Assembly: GCA_016192915.1 (NCBI GenBank)
Contig: JACPTF010000015.1
Location: 1-58,049, forward strand
DNA length: 58,049 bases
Source of the DNA: Candidatus Woesearchaeota archaeon
GTDB lineage: Archaea > Nanobdellota > Nanobdellia > Woesearchaeales > UBA10216
Reading direction: 5' to 3'
This document shows positions 8,463-16,633 of the stretch, piece after piece (within the stretch, counting starts at the first letter, position 1; each line of letters begins with the position of its first letter). Position numbers and translations under genes: made by a program. A model generated the notes under the pieces. That model ran no database searches. It had not been told where the DNA came from and saw only the letters and a program-made list of their open reading frames with translations.

Positions 8463-9383
8463 CTAAAGCCTCAAAACTAAGAGTGAATCAATCATTCCAA
8501 ATGTTTGGTTGGCAATACTTATTGAGTGATGAACAAGCCAAAATTCTGCATAGTTGAGATTCTTCTTGAAAAGATTATGGGCTTCTTCAATAACTTTATT
8601 CCTTTCCTCCTTAATAAAAACAATCTTTTCGCTATCAAGTTTATAATAAACCTCCGAATAAGCACGCACTAGCTTGTTCGCATTTTCAAACACACCAATA
8701 ACTTCCTTTTTCAATTTAACGTTCTCTTTATCAAGCTTAGAAAAGTGTTGGCAAACATACTTGTAGACATCCGCAAGCTGCTCTAGTCCCTCAACAATAT
8801 AGTATATCGGCCCTACTTTCTTCAAACCTTCAGGTGCTCCAACTTTGTTAAGATACCTCATGCACGTTGTCGTAAAGCGATTATTAGCTTCCTCTAAAAA
8901 CGCCAAGTTCTTAAGCAGTGGATAGTTTTCTTTTTTAAAAGCAGAAATGCACTCATCACTCATAGTGTTGAGTAGAAGAAATATCCTTCTAAGGACAGAA
9001 TCGAATTCTGTAGGTGCCCCACCAACATGCTTTATTACACAAAACTGCTCTCCTTGCTCAAGCATTTCAAAACCAGTTGTGTCCTTTGCAAGAGCAGAAT
9101 GTAAAACACCAACTGCCGAAGGGGAGCTATAAGTTACTTTTAAAGAGTCAACTCCCCTCTTATAAAGCGCTGAAACGCAGCGAGGAACCATTGATCCCAA
9201 ATTGCTTACTTCAAGTTCTGCTGTTTCCAAAATCGGTTCGCTGTTAGCATGTATTATGACCTTACTCCCATCCTCCTGCACGTCAATCTCCTGCCCCCTT
9301 TTGACGTTGTTGCGTAAGGCCCACTGCCTTGGCAGCGAAACGAGCTGGGTTGAGCCTGCAATCTGAATTACCTTGCGCTTCAT
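8463..9383 (-). CDS. AbrB-PhoU domain regulator
   Basis: 306 residues. Residues 1-50 form a SpoVT/AbrB-like DNA-binding swapped hairpin (VIQIAGSTQLVSLPRQWA). The rest is all-helical and PhoU-like, with two repeats containing acidic residues. This domain order is typical of archaeal phosphate-uptake regulators. No pst genes are in the window. A long AT-rich region with several TATA-like stretches lies upstream. Confidence 0.75.
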   Translation of the reverse strand: MKRKVIQIAGSTQLVSLPRQWALRNNVKRGQEIDVQEDGSKVIIHANSEPILETAELEVSNLGSMVPRCVSALYKRGVDSLKVTYSSPSAVGVLHSALAKDTTGFEMLEQGEQFCVIKHVGGAPTEFDSVLRRIFLLLNTMSDECISAFKKENYPLLKNLAFLEEANNRFTTTCMRYLNKVGAPEGLKKVGPIYYIVEGLEQLADVYKYVCQHFSKLDKENVKLKKEVIGVFENANKLVRAYSEVYYKLDSEKIVFIKEERNKVIEEAHNLFKKNLNYAEFWLVHHSISIANQTFGMIDSLLVLRL

Positions 9384-9756
9384 TTATAAGACACCCCCGA
9401 TTACATAATTTTACATAATAATTAATAAAACTTTAATGTCCCCCTCGAATTTATAAATAAAGCCGCTGCTTAACAAGCACAGCAGCAAAATATGCAAAAT
9501 ATAATTAAATTATAGAAAAAAGCACCTTTATTTAAAGTTTTCTGTTTTTATGAAAGATTTATACTTTTTATAAAATATAACCGAAAATTATATAAGAGTG
9601 GCTGCTTTTATAAGCCTTATTCACCTGTTAGTGTTACGGCTCCAAACACTTAACGCTGACTTCGCGTCTTGCGTAGAGAACGGCGTTAAGTGCCAAAGAG
9701 CCAAACAAACGCAGTTTTGGGAAATTAGGGGAAAATCTGGGGGTAAAAGGGTTAAA
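9384..9756. other. AT-rich intergenic region with one inverted repeat
   Basis: No gene is convincing here. It holds TATA-like runs for the divergent flanking genes. It also contains a 10-bp perfect inverted repeat, CACTTAACGC (9647-9656) and GCGTTAAGTG (9683-9692), with a 26-base interior that could fold as an RNA or act as an operator. An open frame enters from 9598, but codon content and the ribosome site favour the ATG at 9757. Confidence 0.4.
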
Positions 9757-10101
9757 ATGCATTCAAGCCTATATTCGACAAAGCACGAATGCCTGCTGTG
9801 CGGGGATGTGATAACAAATCCCATCTGCTTCACGTGCCTGGAATCGGAGGTAGAGGAATGGCTGTCCAGCAGGATGCCGAAGATGATACCGAAGCTGAAA
9901 AAGACCGGAGGCATGTTTGCATCATACACCCACCAGGGAACAAGGTGCATACTTTGCGGAAACAACATGAACGTGTGCACGCACTGCTACTGCTATGAGG
10001 TCAACAAGCTGTTCGAGAACTATCCTAGGCTGACGGAAGAGTTTGTTGAGTTCTTTAATTTTGAGCTACGAGGAAGCAGCCACTTGATTGCGCCACAGTG
10101 A
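9757..10101 (+). CDS. small zinc-binding protein with four CxxC-type knuckles
   Basis: About 114 residues. Cysteine pairs CLLCGD, CFTCLE, CILCGNN and CTHCYC give two probable zinc sites. The C-terminus contains EVNKLFENYPRLTEEFVEFFNFEL. I do not recognise a named family. I chose the ATG at 9757 rather than 9598, because the upstream extension lacks family-like features and overlaps the inverted repeat. It is followed by two tiny acidic-protein genes on the same strand. Confidence 0.6.
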   Translation: MHSSLYSTKHECLLCGDVITNPICFTCLESEVEEWLSSRMPKMIPKLKKTGGMFASYTHQGTRCILCGNNMNVCTHCYCYEVNKLFENYPRLTEEFVEFFNFELRGSSHLIAPQ

Positions 10102-10143
10102 ATGACACAGTTTTAGTATTTTGGACAAGCACGGGTGGGAGCC

Positions 10144-10293
10144 ATGAAGAGAAGGGCGTGGTACGTTGACTTCGGGGAAGACAGCCTTGAGCTGTTAGCT
10201 TCAGAAGTAGAAGACCTTGAAAATGACGAGCTGTCAACCAGCGAGGCAGGCTTCATAAGCGGCTATGACGGCTATGATGAGGAAGAATGGTAA
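10144..10293 (+). CDS. small acidic protein, 49 aa
   Basis: MKRRAWYVDFGEDSLELL begins a 49-residue, very acidic peptide ending in YDGYDEEEW. The next gene encodes a shorter relative (MKKTVWYIELGEDELEI). The shared W-Y-hydrophobic-GEDxLEL core, with different codons, supports both as real paralogs. Function unknown; an acidic nucleic-acid mimic or antitoxin-like binder is possible but unsupported. Confidence 0.55.
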   Translation: MKRRAWYVDFGEDSLELLASEVEDLENDELSTSEAGFISGYDGYDEEEW

Positions 10294-10302
10294 CGGAGAC
10301 TG

Positions 10303-10392
10303 ATGAAAAAGACGGTATGGTACATCGAGCTTGGCGAAGACGAGCTTGAAATAGGCTTGGAGGAAACCGAGAATAAGGCTGAAAACGAGTAA
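10303..10392 (+). CDS. small acidic protein, 29 aa, paralog of its neighbour
   Basis: 29 residues beginning MKKTVWYIELGEDELEIG and continuing Glu-rich to the stop. It aligns to the first 29 residues of the protein at 10144-10293. It begins nine bases after that stop, in the same transcription direction. Confidence 0.5.
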   Translation: MKKTVWYIELGEDELEIGLEETENKAENE

Positions 10393-10464
10393 GAGAATTA
10401 CGAGGAATTTTAGAATGTAACATAAAAGATTAGATTTATATTAACTGGTTCGTTATTATAAGAC

Positions 10465-11373
10465 ATGGACTTGGATATTATTAGTTTTAGAAAATTTACT
10501 GAATATTCTTCTAGCAGCACGGTTGATTTTATCAGGAAAGGCACACCCTTCGCTAGATTGCTAGTCCCGAATGAAGGATATGCAGTTATTGAAAATGTAA
10601 CACAGCTTATGGGGCTGAATCTTGAGTGGTTTGACTATACGCTTTTCGCACCAGGCATGGAATCGATAGGTGGCCCTTATGTAGCACCGCAAGAAAAAGT
10701 AAAAAAAGATGTTATCAAGTTTTTTGGAAAAAGCGATCCTTTGCTGGAGCTTCTGTGGGCACCTCAACCTCCAAATGAACATTGGCAAAAAAGATACGTG
10801 GCCCATGTTGAAAACGACCTTTTGGTAGTTGCACAAGCAACTGACAGACCAGAATTATTGTCAATTTTCTTATATAAAGCAGTACCCAACACGCAAAGGG
10901 TTACGGTATCACCGGAATTTCTTGATGAAAGGTTCAGGGGGCATTGGTTCAGAGCGACATGGTATGAGCCTTTCCAAGATGAACCTCTGGATTCTTGTAT
11001 TCAGCGTTACTACCGAGAATACGGATACAGGCAAAGGCTAGACCTAGGTGATGGCTATGCTTCTTTTCAGGATAATGCGCCATATTCTATTGACGGCTTT
11101 CCGTTAAAAGGTATGGCAATTTTACCAGACAGAGCAGGAGAAATAATAATTAAACGCCAAACTTTACTCCGTAACATACCAGATGCGAACTTGGTTGCAC
11201 TTGTAAAAAAGCATATGGGCTTATTAAGAGAGAAGCGTAGTTTCTATCATGAGAACACGGCTGGATTAACAGGGCTGGCTGACAAGGGTTACGTTGAACC
11301 ATTAGTATGGAAAGACCAATTTAAAGATTTGCCAGTTCTACCATTACACGAATGGCCCACAATCGTACAGTAG
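10465..11373 (+). CDS. hypothetical protein, 302 aa
   Basis: I do not recognise this protein. It is soluble, rich in aromatic residues and prolines (YTLFAPGMESIGGPYVAPQ, HWFRATWYEPFQDEP), with no membrane segment, signal or obvious catalytic motif. Its AT-richer coding resembles that of the orphan at 5673. A TATA-like AGATTTATATTAA lies about 35 bases upstream. Confidence 0.6.
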   Translation: MDLDIISFRKFTEYSSSSTVDFIRKGTPFARLLVPNEGYAVIENVTQLMGLNLEWFDYTLFAPGMESIGGPYVAPQEKVKKDVIKFFGKSDPLLELLWAPQPPNEHWQKRYVAHVENDLLVVAQATDRPELLSIFLYKAVPNTQRVTVSPEFLDERFRGHWFRATWYEPFQDEPLDSCIQRYYREYGYRQRLDLGDGYASFQDNAPYSIDGFPLKGMAILPDRAGEIIIKRQTLLRNIPDANLVALVKKHMGLLREKRSFYHENTAGLTGLADKGYVEPLVWKDQFKDLPVLPLHEWPTIVQ

Positions 11374-11387
11374 TTAACAAAAATTGA

Positions 11388-12338
11388 TTAAGAGTTGTTA
11401 CCTTTCTTCTTTAGTGCCAAGGCAGCGGCACCAAAAACCCCTGCATCGTCACCAAGACTGTTCCTCACGATTTTAACGCTGTCTGAAAAAGCGGGATAGG
11501 CGTATTTCTTTGCAGCCGCATTTATTTTACGATAGAACTCGGCCGGGAGGTTGCTGACGCCCCCTCCTAGGACAATTATTTCAGGGTTAAAGGTGTTGAT
11601 AAGGTTGGCAAGGGCCATTCCGAATTTCTCGTATGTTTCACCCATTATCTTCCTAGCCACGGCGTCCTTTGAATGAAAGATTTTTTTCGGGTCAGGATTC
11701 TGAATCCTCCCGCCAGCCGCAATGTACCGCTGCGTGATGTACTTGCCCGAGCACCACGACTCGAAATGGCCATACTGGCCGCAGCCGCACCTTGGCCCAG
11801 AGGGGTCTATGGTTGTGTGGCCAATGTGGCCTGCACCGCCATCCCTGCCCTTGTAAAGCCTGCCATCAAGAATAAGGCCGCCACCGATGCCCGTTCCAAC
11901 AATAATGCCAATAACGTTTCTGCAGCCCTTTGCTGCACCAAACATGAACTCTGCAAGGGCAAAGCAGATGCTGTCGTTTTCGATGAATAACAGAGCTTTG
12001 ATTCCTTTTCGCAGCAGCAGCTTCCGCAAGTACCCCTTCAGTCTCACTCCTTTGATTGCCGGGATGTTCGGGACCATTTCAAGCCTGCCCTTCTTGAGAA
12101 AGCCGGCAGTGCCAATGCCTATGCCGTGAAGCCTGAATCCCCTGACATTTTCCCTGCCGTAGCTGCAGAGGGAAAGGATAACGCCAGTTATGTTGCCGAG
12201 AACCCTGTCCCTGCCAGCGGTTGCTTCGGTTGGCACGCGGATTTTTTTCAAAACACTGGGCAGCAAAGAAACAGAAGTTGCCTTTACAAGAACGCCCTCA
12301 ATCTTTGTCCCGCCAATGTCAAGGCCGATAACGTACAT
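11388..12338 (-). CDS. ROK family sugar kinase (glucokinase-like)
   Basis: 316 residues. The N-terminal phosphate loop is GLDIGGTKIEGV, the sugar-binding acid is in ENDSICFALAE, and the metal site is HIGHTTID followed by CGCGQYGHFES, the ROK zinc signature. It probably phosphorylates glucose or a related hexose. It is the last gene of a tight operon after pfkB-type kinase and class II aldolase, giving entry into glycolysis. Confidence 0.85.
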   Translation of the reverse strand: MYVIGLDIGGTKIEGVLVKATSVSLLPSVLKKIRVPTEATAGRDRVLGNITGVILSLCSYGRENVRGFRLHGIGIGTAGFLKKGRLEMVPNIPAIKGVRLKGYLRKLLLRKGIKALLFIENDSICFALAEFMFGAAKGCRNVIGIIVGTGIGGGLILDGRLYKGRDGGAGHIGHTTIDPSGPRCGCGQYGHFESWCSGKYITQRYIAAGGRIQNPDPKKIFHSKDAVARKIMGETYEKFGMALANLINTFNPEIIVLGGGVSNLPAEFYRKINAAAKKYAYPAFSDSVKIVRNSLGDDAGVFGAAALALKKKGNNS

Positions 12339-12349
12339 GCTTCACTTCC

Positions 12350-13264
12350 TCATGCCCTGTTTTCGCTACCAAGAACCCTAATCCTGCGCATCACAACAGC
12401 TTTCATGGCTTCGGTTGCCGGAGAGAGCACTTCCCTCGGATCATACGCTGACGGATTTTCCTTCAGGAATTTCCTCACTGCCCCAGTAAAGGCTATGCGC
12501 AAATCAGTGTCCTCGTTAACCTTGCACACGCCAAGCTTTACGGCTTTCTTAATTTGCGGCTCAGGAACACCTTGAGCGCTTGAAAGCCTCGCGCCGTAGC
12601 GGTTTGCGGCTGCAACAAGAGAGTGATTAACAGACGAGGCGCCATGAAGCACAAGAGGAACGTCAACGAGTTTCCCTATTTCCTTCAGCCGCTGCAAGTC
12701 AATTTTTGGAGCGCCCTTAAACTTGTAAGCGCCGTGGGAAGTGCCAATGGCAACCGCAAGCGAATCAACATTCGTCAGTTTCACAAACTTTGCTGCTGCG
12801 GAAGGGTCTGTGTAGGTGTGCCTCGCAGAAAAAACCTCATCCTCCCTGCCCTTAAGCTGGCCAAGCTCTGCCTCAACCGCAACATTCCTTTTATGCGCAA
12901 TGGCAACAACCTTTTTCGTGACTGCAATGTTTTTCGCAAATGGAAGGGATGAACCGTCAATCATCACAGAGGAAAAACCGAAGTTTATGCATTCCCTCGC
13001 AAGCTCAAAGCTAAGGCCATGGTCAAGGTGGACAGCAACCGGCACTGGGACTTTTCTTGCAAAGGCAAGCGCAAGCCCTGCAAGCTCAAAGCCGCCGTAC
13101 TTCAGAGCGCCAGATGACAGCTGGAGGAAAACAGGTGAGTTAGTTTCAACTGCTGCAGCGATGACAGCTTTAGTTATCTCAAGATTGTTTGTGTTGAAAG
13201 CGCCAACAGCATAGCAGCCCTTTTTGGCCTTTTGCAAAAGCTTATTTCCTGAAACAAGCACCAT
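12350..13264 (-). CDS. fba: class II fructose-bisphosphate aldolase
   Basis: 304 residues. It cleaves or forms fructose 1,6-bisphosphate. Class II metal ligands are visible: HLDHG (His in the first motif), EAELG, HGAYKFKG and LHGASS. KVNEDTDLRIAF matches the conserved NxDTDxR end motif. Most archaea use class I or bifunctional FBP aldolase/phosphatase enzymes, so bacterial origin is likely. It starts two bases after the pfkB-type stop and ends 11 bases before the ROK kinase. Confidence 0.9.
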   Translation of the reverse strand: MVLVSGNKLLQKAKKGCYAVGAFNTNNLEITKAVIAAAVETNSPVFLQLSSGALKYGGFELAGLALAFARKVPVPVAVHLDHGLSFELARECINFGFSSVMIDGSSLPFAKNIAVTKKVVAIAHKRNVAVEAELGQLKGREDEVFSARHTYTDPSAAAKFVKLTNVDSLAVAIGTSHGAYKFKGAPKIDLQRLKEIGKLVDVPLVLHGASSVNHSLVAAANRYGARLSSAQGVPEPQIKKAVKLGVCKVNEDTDLRIAFTGAVRKFLKENPSAYDPREVLSPATEAMKAVVMRRIRVLGSENRA

Positions 13265-13266
13265 CT

Positions 13267-14295
13267 TTAGAACCTCCTGACAACGAGCTTCGAAGCATTG
13301 CTTTTCATAAAAGATGCAAGGTGCGCCTTGCCGAGCGAAAAATGCGCTCCCTTGTGTGTAAGTTTGAGTGCTGCAGCTGCAGCGGCAGTTTTCAGGGCAT
13401 CGGTGATTGAGTGAGCTGGATAATAAGTGTGCGCGAAAGCGCCGCTAAAGGCGTCACCGGCACCAGTCGTATCCTTTATCTTCACAGGAACAGCAGAAAC
13501 ATGAAAGTATTTTGCGTTTTTGCTGCTTTTTCCGCTTTTGTCAGCAGCGTAAGCGCCTTCAACATCTTTTGTAACAACAGCTATTTTCCCGGGCAGCGAG
13601 CCAAGGATATCCCTGATATTATCTTTGCCGGTGTAATAACGCCCTTCTTCATAGTTCATTATGACCACGTCAAAATGAGGCCTTAGCTTCCTGAGCTGGG
13701 GCATCCAGCTGTGGAGCATCGTGATGCTTGGGGCAAAAACAACGGGCCTGCGGTGCTTCTTCGCAAGTGCAAGGACCTTTTTGAACAGGCCATAATTTTT
13801 TGCCGAGACAAGCGAGGTAATGAGGATGCGCTTCGAATTTTTAATTGCTGATTCAGGAACGTCAGACCGGCCAAGTGCACTGTTTGCCCCGCGATAAACA
13901 AGTATTGATTTCTCTCCGCCTGGGGAGATTATGCCAAGGCCAACCCCTGTGGGGCTGTTGCTGAACACTTTCACGGCTGCTGTATTAATCCTGTTCTTCC
14001 TCAAATCCGCTAGCACAGCTTTGCCAAACTCGTCATTGCCAACAGCCGATAAAAGGCAAACCGAAGAGCCGAGCGTCCTCATCATAATAGCGGAATTTGA
14101 GGCGCTGCCGCCAGGGCTCAGCTCGAGGCTCTCAAGCTCTGATTTTGAAGCGAAGGAGATGCAGACAAGCCTCTCAACATGCCTGCCCCCAATGTCAATG
14201 CGCTCAACATCACTCGTTTTGGCAATGATGTCAAGGGTGGAGCTTCCGACAACAAAAAAATCAGCCCGATTGAGTGACTCACCTTTTTTTGGCAT
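13267..14295 (-). CDS. PfkB family carbohydrate kinase
   Basis: 342 residues. The N-terminal GG motif (LSPGGSASNSA) and the C-terminal DTTGAGDAFSG anion-hole/catalytic motif define the ribokinase family. Position at the head of an operon with FBP aldolase suggests a phosphofructokinase role, but other sugars or nucleosides are possible. A TATA (ATTTATAAATTC, minus strand, about 14316-14326) lies some 22 bases upstream of the ATG, consistent with a nearly leaderless mRNA. Confidence 0.85.
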   Translation of the reverse strand: MPKKGESLNRADFFVVGSSTLDIIAKTSDVERIDIGGRHVERLVCISFASKSELESLELSPGGSASNSAIMMRTLGSSVCLLSAVGNDEFGKAVLADLRKNRINTAAVKVFSNSPTGVGLGIISPGGEKSILVYRGANSALGRSDVPESAIKNSKRILITSLVSAKNYGLFKKVLALAKKHRRPVVFAPSITMLHSWMPQLRKLRPHFDVVIMNYEEGRYYTGKDNIRDILGSLPGKIAVVTKDVEGAYAADKSGKSSKNAKYFHVSAVPVKIKDTTGAGDAFSGAFAHTYYPAHSITDALKTAAAAAALKLTHKGAHFSLGKAHLASFMKSNASKLVVRRF

Positions 14296-14334
14296 AAGGC
14301 ACGACTGGGCTGGAGAATTTATAAATCTTTGCTG

Positions 14335-14727
14335 CTAATAGCTGATTACTTTCAATCCGCTTATGCGCTCAAAGTGCCTCCTGTTTCCCGTAATTATGGT
14401 GCTGACGCCGTTTTCAATAAGTATCCCGGCAACCATACAGTCAAACGGCTCAACCTCCCTCCCCGCTGCCTTAAGCTCCCAGCAGATGCGCGCTGCACGC
14501 TTGCTGGCGGCTTCGGTAAGGCTGAGCATGCTTATTGAGCTGAAAAGCTCGTCATAATACCCCTCCTCAACGCTGCTTTTCACTCTCCTAGGGTCAAGCC
14601 CAAACATAAGCTCAGCGTAGTTTACCTGAGTGGACGCGTACGGCCCCTTTGCCATCAAAAGGGCGCCTTTTACCTCCTTCTTCCCCTTGAACAGGTCTAT
14701 TATAACGGACGTGTCAAGGCCAATCAT
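14335..14727 (-). CDS. vapC: VapC-type PIN-domain toxin
   Basis: 130 residues. PIN signature: IGLDTSVIIDLFKG (Asp5), an acid in QVNYAELMFG, Asp in VEPFDCMVAGI and the closing TIITGNRRHFERI. It overlaps the preceding antitoxin gene by four bases (ATGA-type junction). Its 3' end is close to the promoter of the sugar operon. Confidence 0.85.
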   Translation of the reverse strand: MIGLDTSVIIDLFKGKKEVKGALLMAKGPYASTQVNYAELMFGLDPRRVKSSVEEGYYDELFSSISMLSLTEAASKRAARICWELKAAGREVEPFDCMVAGILIENGVSTIITGNRRHFERISGLKVISY

Positions 14728-14939
14728 CTTAACCTCCTATTAAACGAAGCCCTGAAATCCGACATGCGCCGCTCCCTGTCACCCCAGCTTTCGTTTTTCA
14801 GAACGCCAAAGAAGTCCATAATATTCCTGCGCCTCTCCTTAAACTCAAGTATAACATCGGAAAAGCTCTTGCTATCCGACTTGAGCGACTTCAAAAAATC
14901 ATACGCCTGCCTTTTCAGAGAGATGTTCACACTTGGCAT
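14724..14939 (-). CDS. vapB: VapB-type antitoxin
   Basis: About 71 residues: a short beta strand with MPSVNISLKRQAYDFL, then helices with SFSDVILEFKERRRNIMDFF, matching the VapB antitoxins of archaea. A GTG two codons upstream is the alternative start. The gene lies directly downstream of a five-hairpin array (14984-15088), which would be in its 5' region. Confidence 0.75.
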   Translation of the reverse strand: MPSVNISLKRQAYDFLKSLKSDSKSFSDVILEFKERRRNIMDFFGVLKNESWGDRERRMSDFRASFNRRLR

Positions 14940-14983
14940 GAGCACTCATACTATGCACTCATATAAAAAAGTTTCTATATGCG

Positions 14984-15088
14984 GCACAATTCCGCTGCAA
15001 GCGGAATGTGCTATCGACCTCGGGTCGATACGCATCGGCTGCTGCCGATGCTGAATCGGACTTTGTCCGATTTGCAGCTGTTGCAGCT
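14984..15088. repeat. array of five back-to-back hairpins
   Basis: Almost every base is paired. H1 14984-15011 (arms GCAC+A+ATTCCGC and GCGGAAT+GTGC, with one bulged A), H2 15012-15030 (TATCGACC/GGTCGATA), H3 15032-15051 (GCATCGGC/GCCGATGC), H4 15054-15072 (AATCGGAC/GTCCGATT), and a weaker H5 15076-15088 (AGCTG/CAGCT). Loops are three to five bases. The stems differ in sequence. The array touches the stop of the VIT1-type gene. Confidence 0.8.
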
Positions 15089-15813
15089 CAAAACACCGAG
15101 CCGCCTGTGAGGAGCTTGCCGATAGCGTAGGTGGCGGCTGCCGCGATTGCGCCGATGACTGCCATTTCCAAGCCGCTGACAAGCCAGTTCTTTTTTGTCA
15201 CGTAAGTCCTTGCAGCTCCTGCAGCAAACAAGGAAACAAGGGTAATTACCACAGCCGCAACAACGCCGCTTTGAGCTGTCACGAACGGAAACAGGAACGG
15301 AATTATGGGCAGGACACCACCTGCCACGGAAGCAAGCCCTATGACAGTTCCAACAACTACCGGCTTGTCAGGCTCTTTCGGGAAGCCGAACTCCTCAGCC
15401 CTCATGGTCTCGAGCCAGCGCCCCTTGTCAGAAGTTATAATTTTCACGATGGACTCAAGCTCCCTGCCCCTGAAGCCCTTGGCAGCGTAAAACTCCCTTA
15501 CCTCCTGCCGCTCCCATTCGGGGAATTTCTCGATGTGCTCGCGTTCCTTGCGAAGCTCCTGCTCGTAAAACTCGTTCTGGCTCTTAGTTGAAAGGTAGCC
15601 GCCAAGCGACATTGAGATTGTCTCACCAAGAAGGGCGGCTGCTGCGGAAAGCAGGATGATGCCTTTGTTGCCCAAAACGCTCACGCCAGCAACAACCGCA
15701 ATAACAGTAACTATGCCGTCCTGGATGCCGAAAACAACCTCTCGTATAAGCTTGCCGCTCTTGTCATGCTCCTCCTGAGCCTCAGGCCTTGGAACCTTCT
15801 TTTGGGTTTTCAT
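15088..15813 (-). CDS. VIT1/CCC1 family iron or manganese transporter
   Basis: 241 residues. The first membrane helix carries the family motif VVFGIQDGIVTVIAVVAG, the second carries GETISMSLGGYLS, and a cytosolic helical domain rich in Glu (EQELRKEREHIEKFPEWE) binds metal. Three further membrane helices follow. Family members move Fe2+ or Mn2+ across membranes, often for detoxification. It overlaps the lgt stop by four bases and lies in an operon with FTR1. Confidence 0.85.
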   Translation of the reverse strand: MKTQKKVPRPEAQEEHDKSGKLIREVVFGIQDGIVTVIAVVAGVSVLGNKGIILLSAAAALLGETISMSLGGYLSTKSQNEFYEQELRKEREHIEKFPEWERQEVREFYAAKGFRGRELESIVKIITSDKGRWLETMRAEEFGFPKEPDKPVVVGTVIGLASVAGGVLPIIPFLFPFVTAQSGVVAAVVITLVSLFAAGAARTYVTKKNWLVSGLEMAVIGAIAAAATYAIGKLLTGGSVF

Positions 15814-16607
15814 TTTGACATTGCTTTGGCAGATGATTCTTTTAAACCTTCGCCTTTAGAAAAAGATTTCCACAGCATGTAGCCGCCAAGGGCTACCATC
15901 GGGATGCTCCAGAACTGGCCCCAAGTCAATCCGAGAACGTAAGCTGGCACTACCTTAACGAATTCCAGCACAAAGCGAATTGAGCCGTAAAGGAATACAA
16001 AAAGCCAGAAAAGGAGCCCTTTGGGCAATTTCAATTTCCGCTGCTGAAGCTGCCACAGGACAACAAAAATAAACAGGTTCTTAATAGCCTCGTAGATCTG
16101 GACAGGATGCCTGAATCCATTAACGCCCTGAAACTTCACTCCCCAAGGCAAGCTTGTGGGAGTGCCGTAAAACTCACCGTTGAGGAAATTCGCAACCCTT
16201 CCCAAAGACAGGGCCAATGCAGCAGGGATAACGGCAATGTCAGCAAGGTCGTAAAAGGCGATTTTTTTCTTTTTTGCAAAATAGTAACCAGCGATAACCA
16301 ATCCAATAAAGCCGCCGTGGAAAGCCATGCCGCCATTCCACACAGCGACGATTTGGCCAGGATTCTCAAGGTAGTAGCCCAAAGATGAAATAACGTGGCC
16401 GAGCCTTGCGCCAACAACAACAGCAACTGTGCTGAGCAAAAGCAGCTCATCAAAGTCCTTGCTGCTGAGAGGAAGCTGGCGCTTTTTCGCCAAGTGGCGC
16501 AGGATGAGGAACGAAACGAGGATGCCAGCTGCAAAGATGATGCCGTAATACCGGATGGAGAAAGGCCCTATCTCAGCAAGAACCGGGCTGATGTTGTGGT
16601 AAAACAT
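15810..16607 (-). CDS. lgt: prolipoprotein diacylglyceryl transferase
   Basis: 265 residues with about seven membrane helices. It transfers diacylglycerol from a phospholipid to the lipobox Cys. Hallmarks are SIRYYGIIFA near the N-terminus, FHGGFIG (essential His) and GRVANFLNGEFYG, the Lgt signature. This is a bacterial enzyme; haloarchaea use unrelated proteins for the same step, so it is notable in an archaeon. It sits between ftr1 (26-base gap) and the VIT1-type gene (overlap). A lipobox protein is encoded at 3278-3544. Confidence 0.92.
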   Translation of the reverse strand: MFYHNISPVLAEIGPFSIRYYGIIFAAGILVSFLILRHLAKKRQLPLSSKDFDELLLLSTVAVVVGARLGHVISSLGYYLENPGQIVAVWNGGMAFHGGFIGLVIAGYYFAKKKKIAFYDLADIAVIPAALALSLGRVANFLNGEFYGTPTSLPWGVKFQGVNGFRHPVQIYEAIKNLFIFVVLWQLQQRKLKLPKGLLFWLFVFLYGSIRFVLEFVKVVPAYVLGLTWGQFWSIPMVALGGYMLWKSFSKGEGLKESSAKAMSK

Positions 16608-16633
16608 GCCTCAAAGGAGGAAAACGCTGCTAT

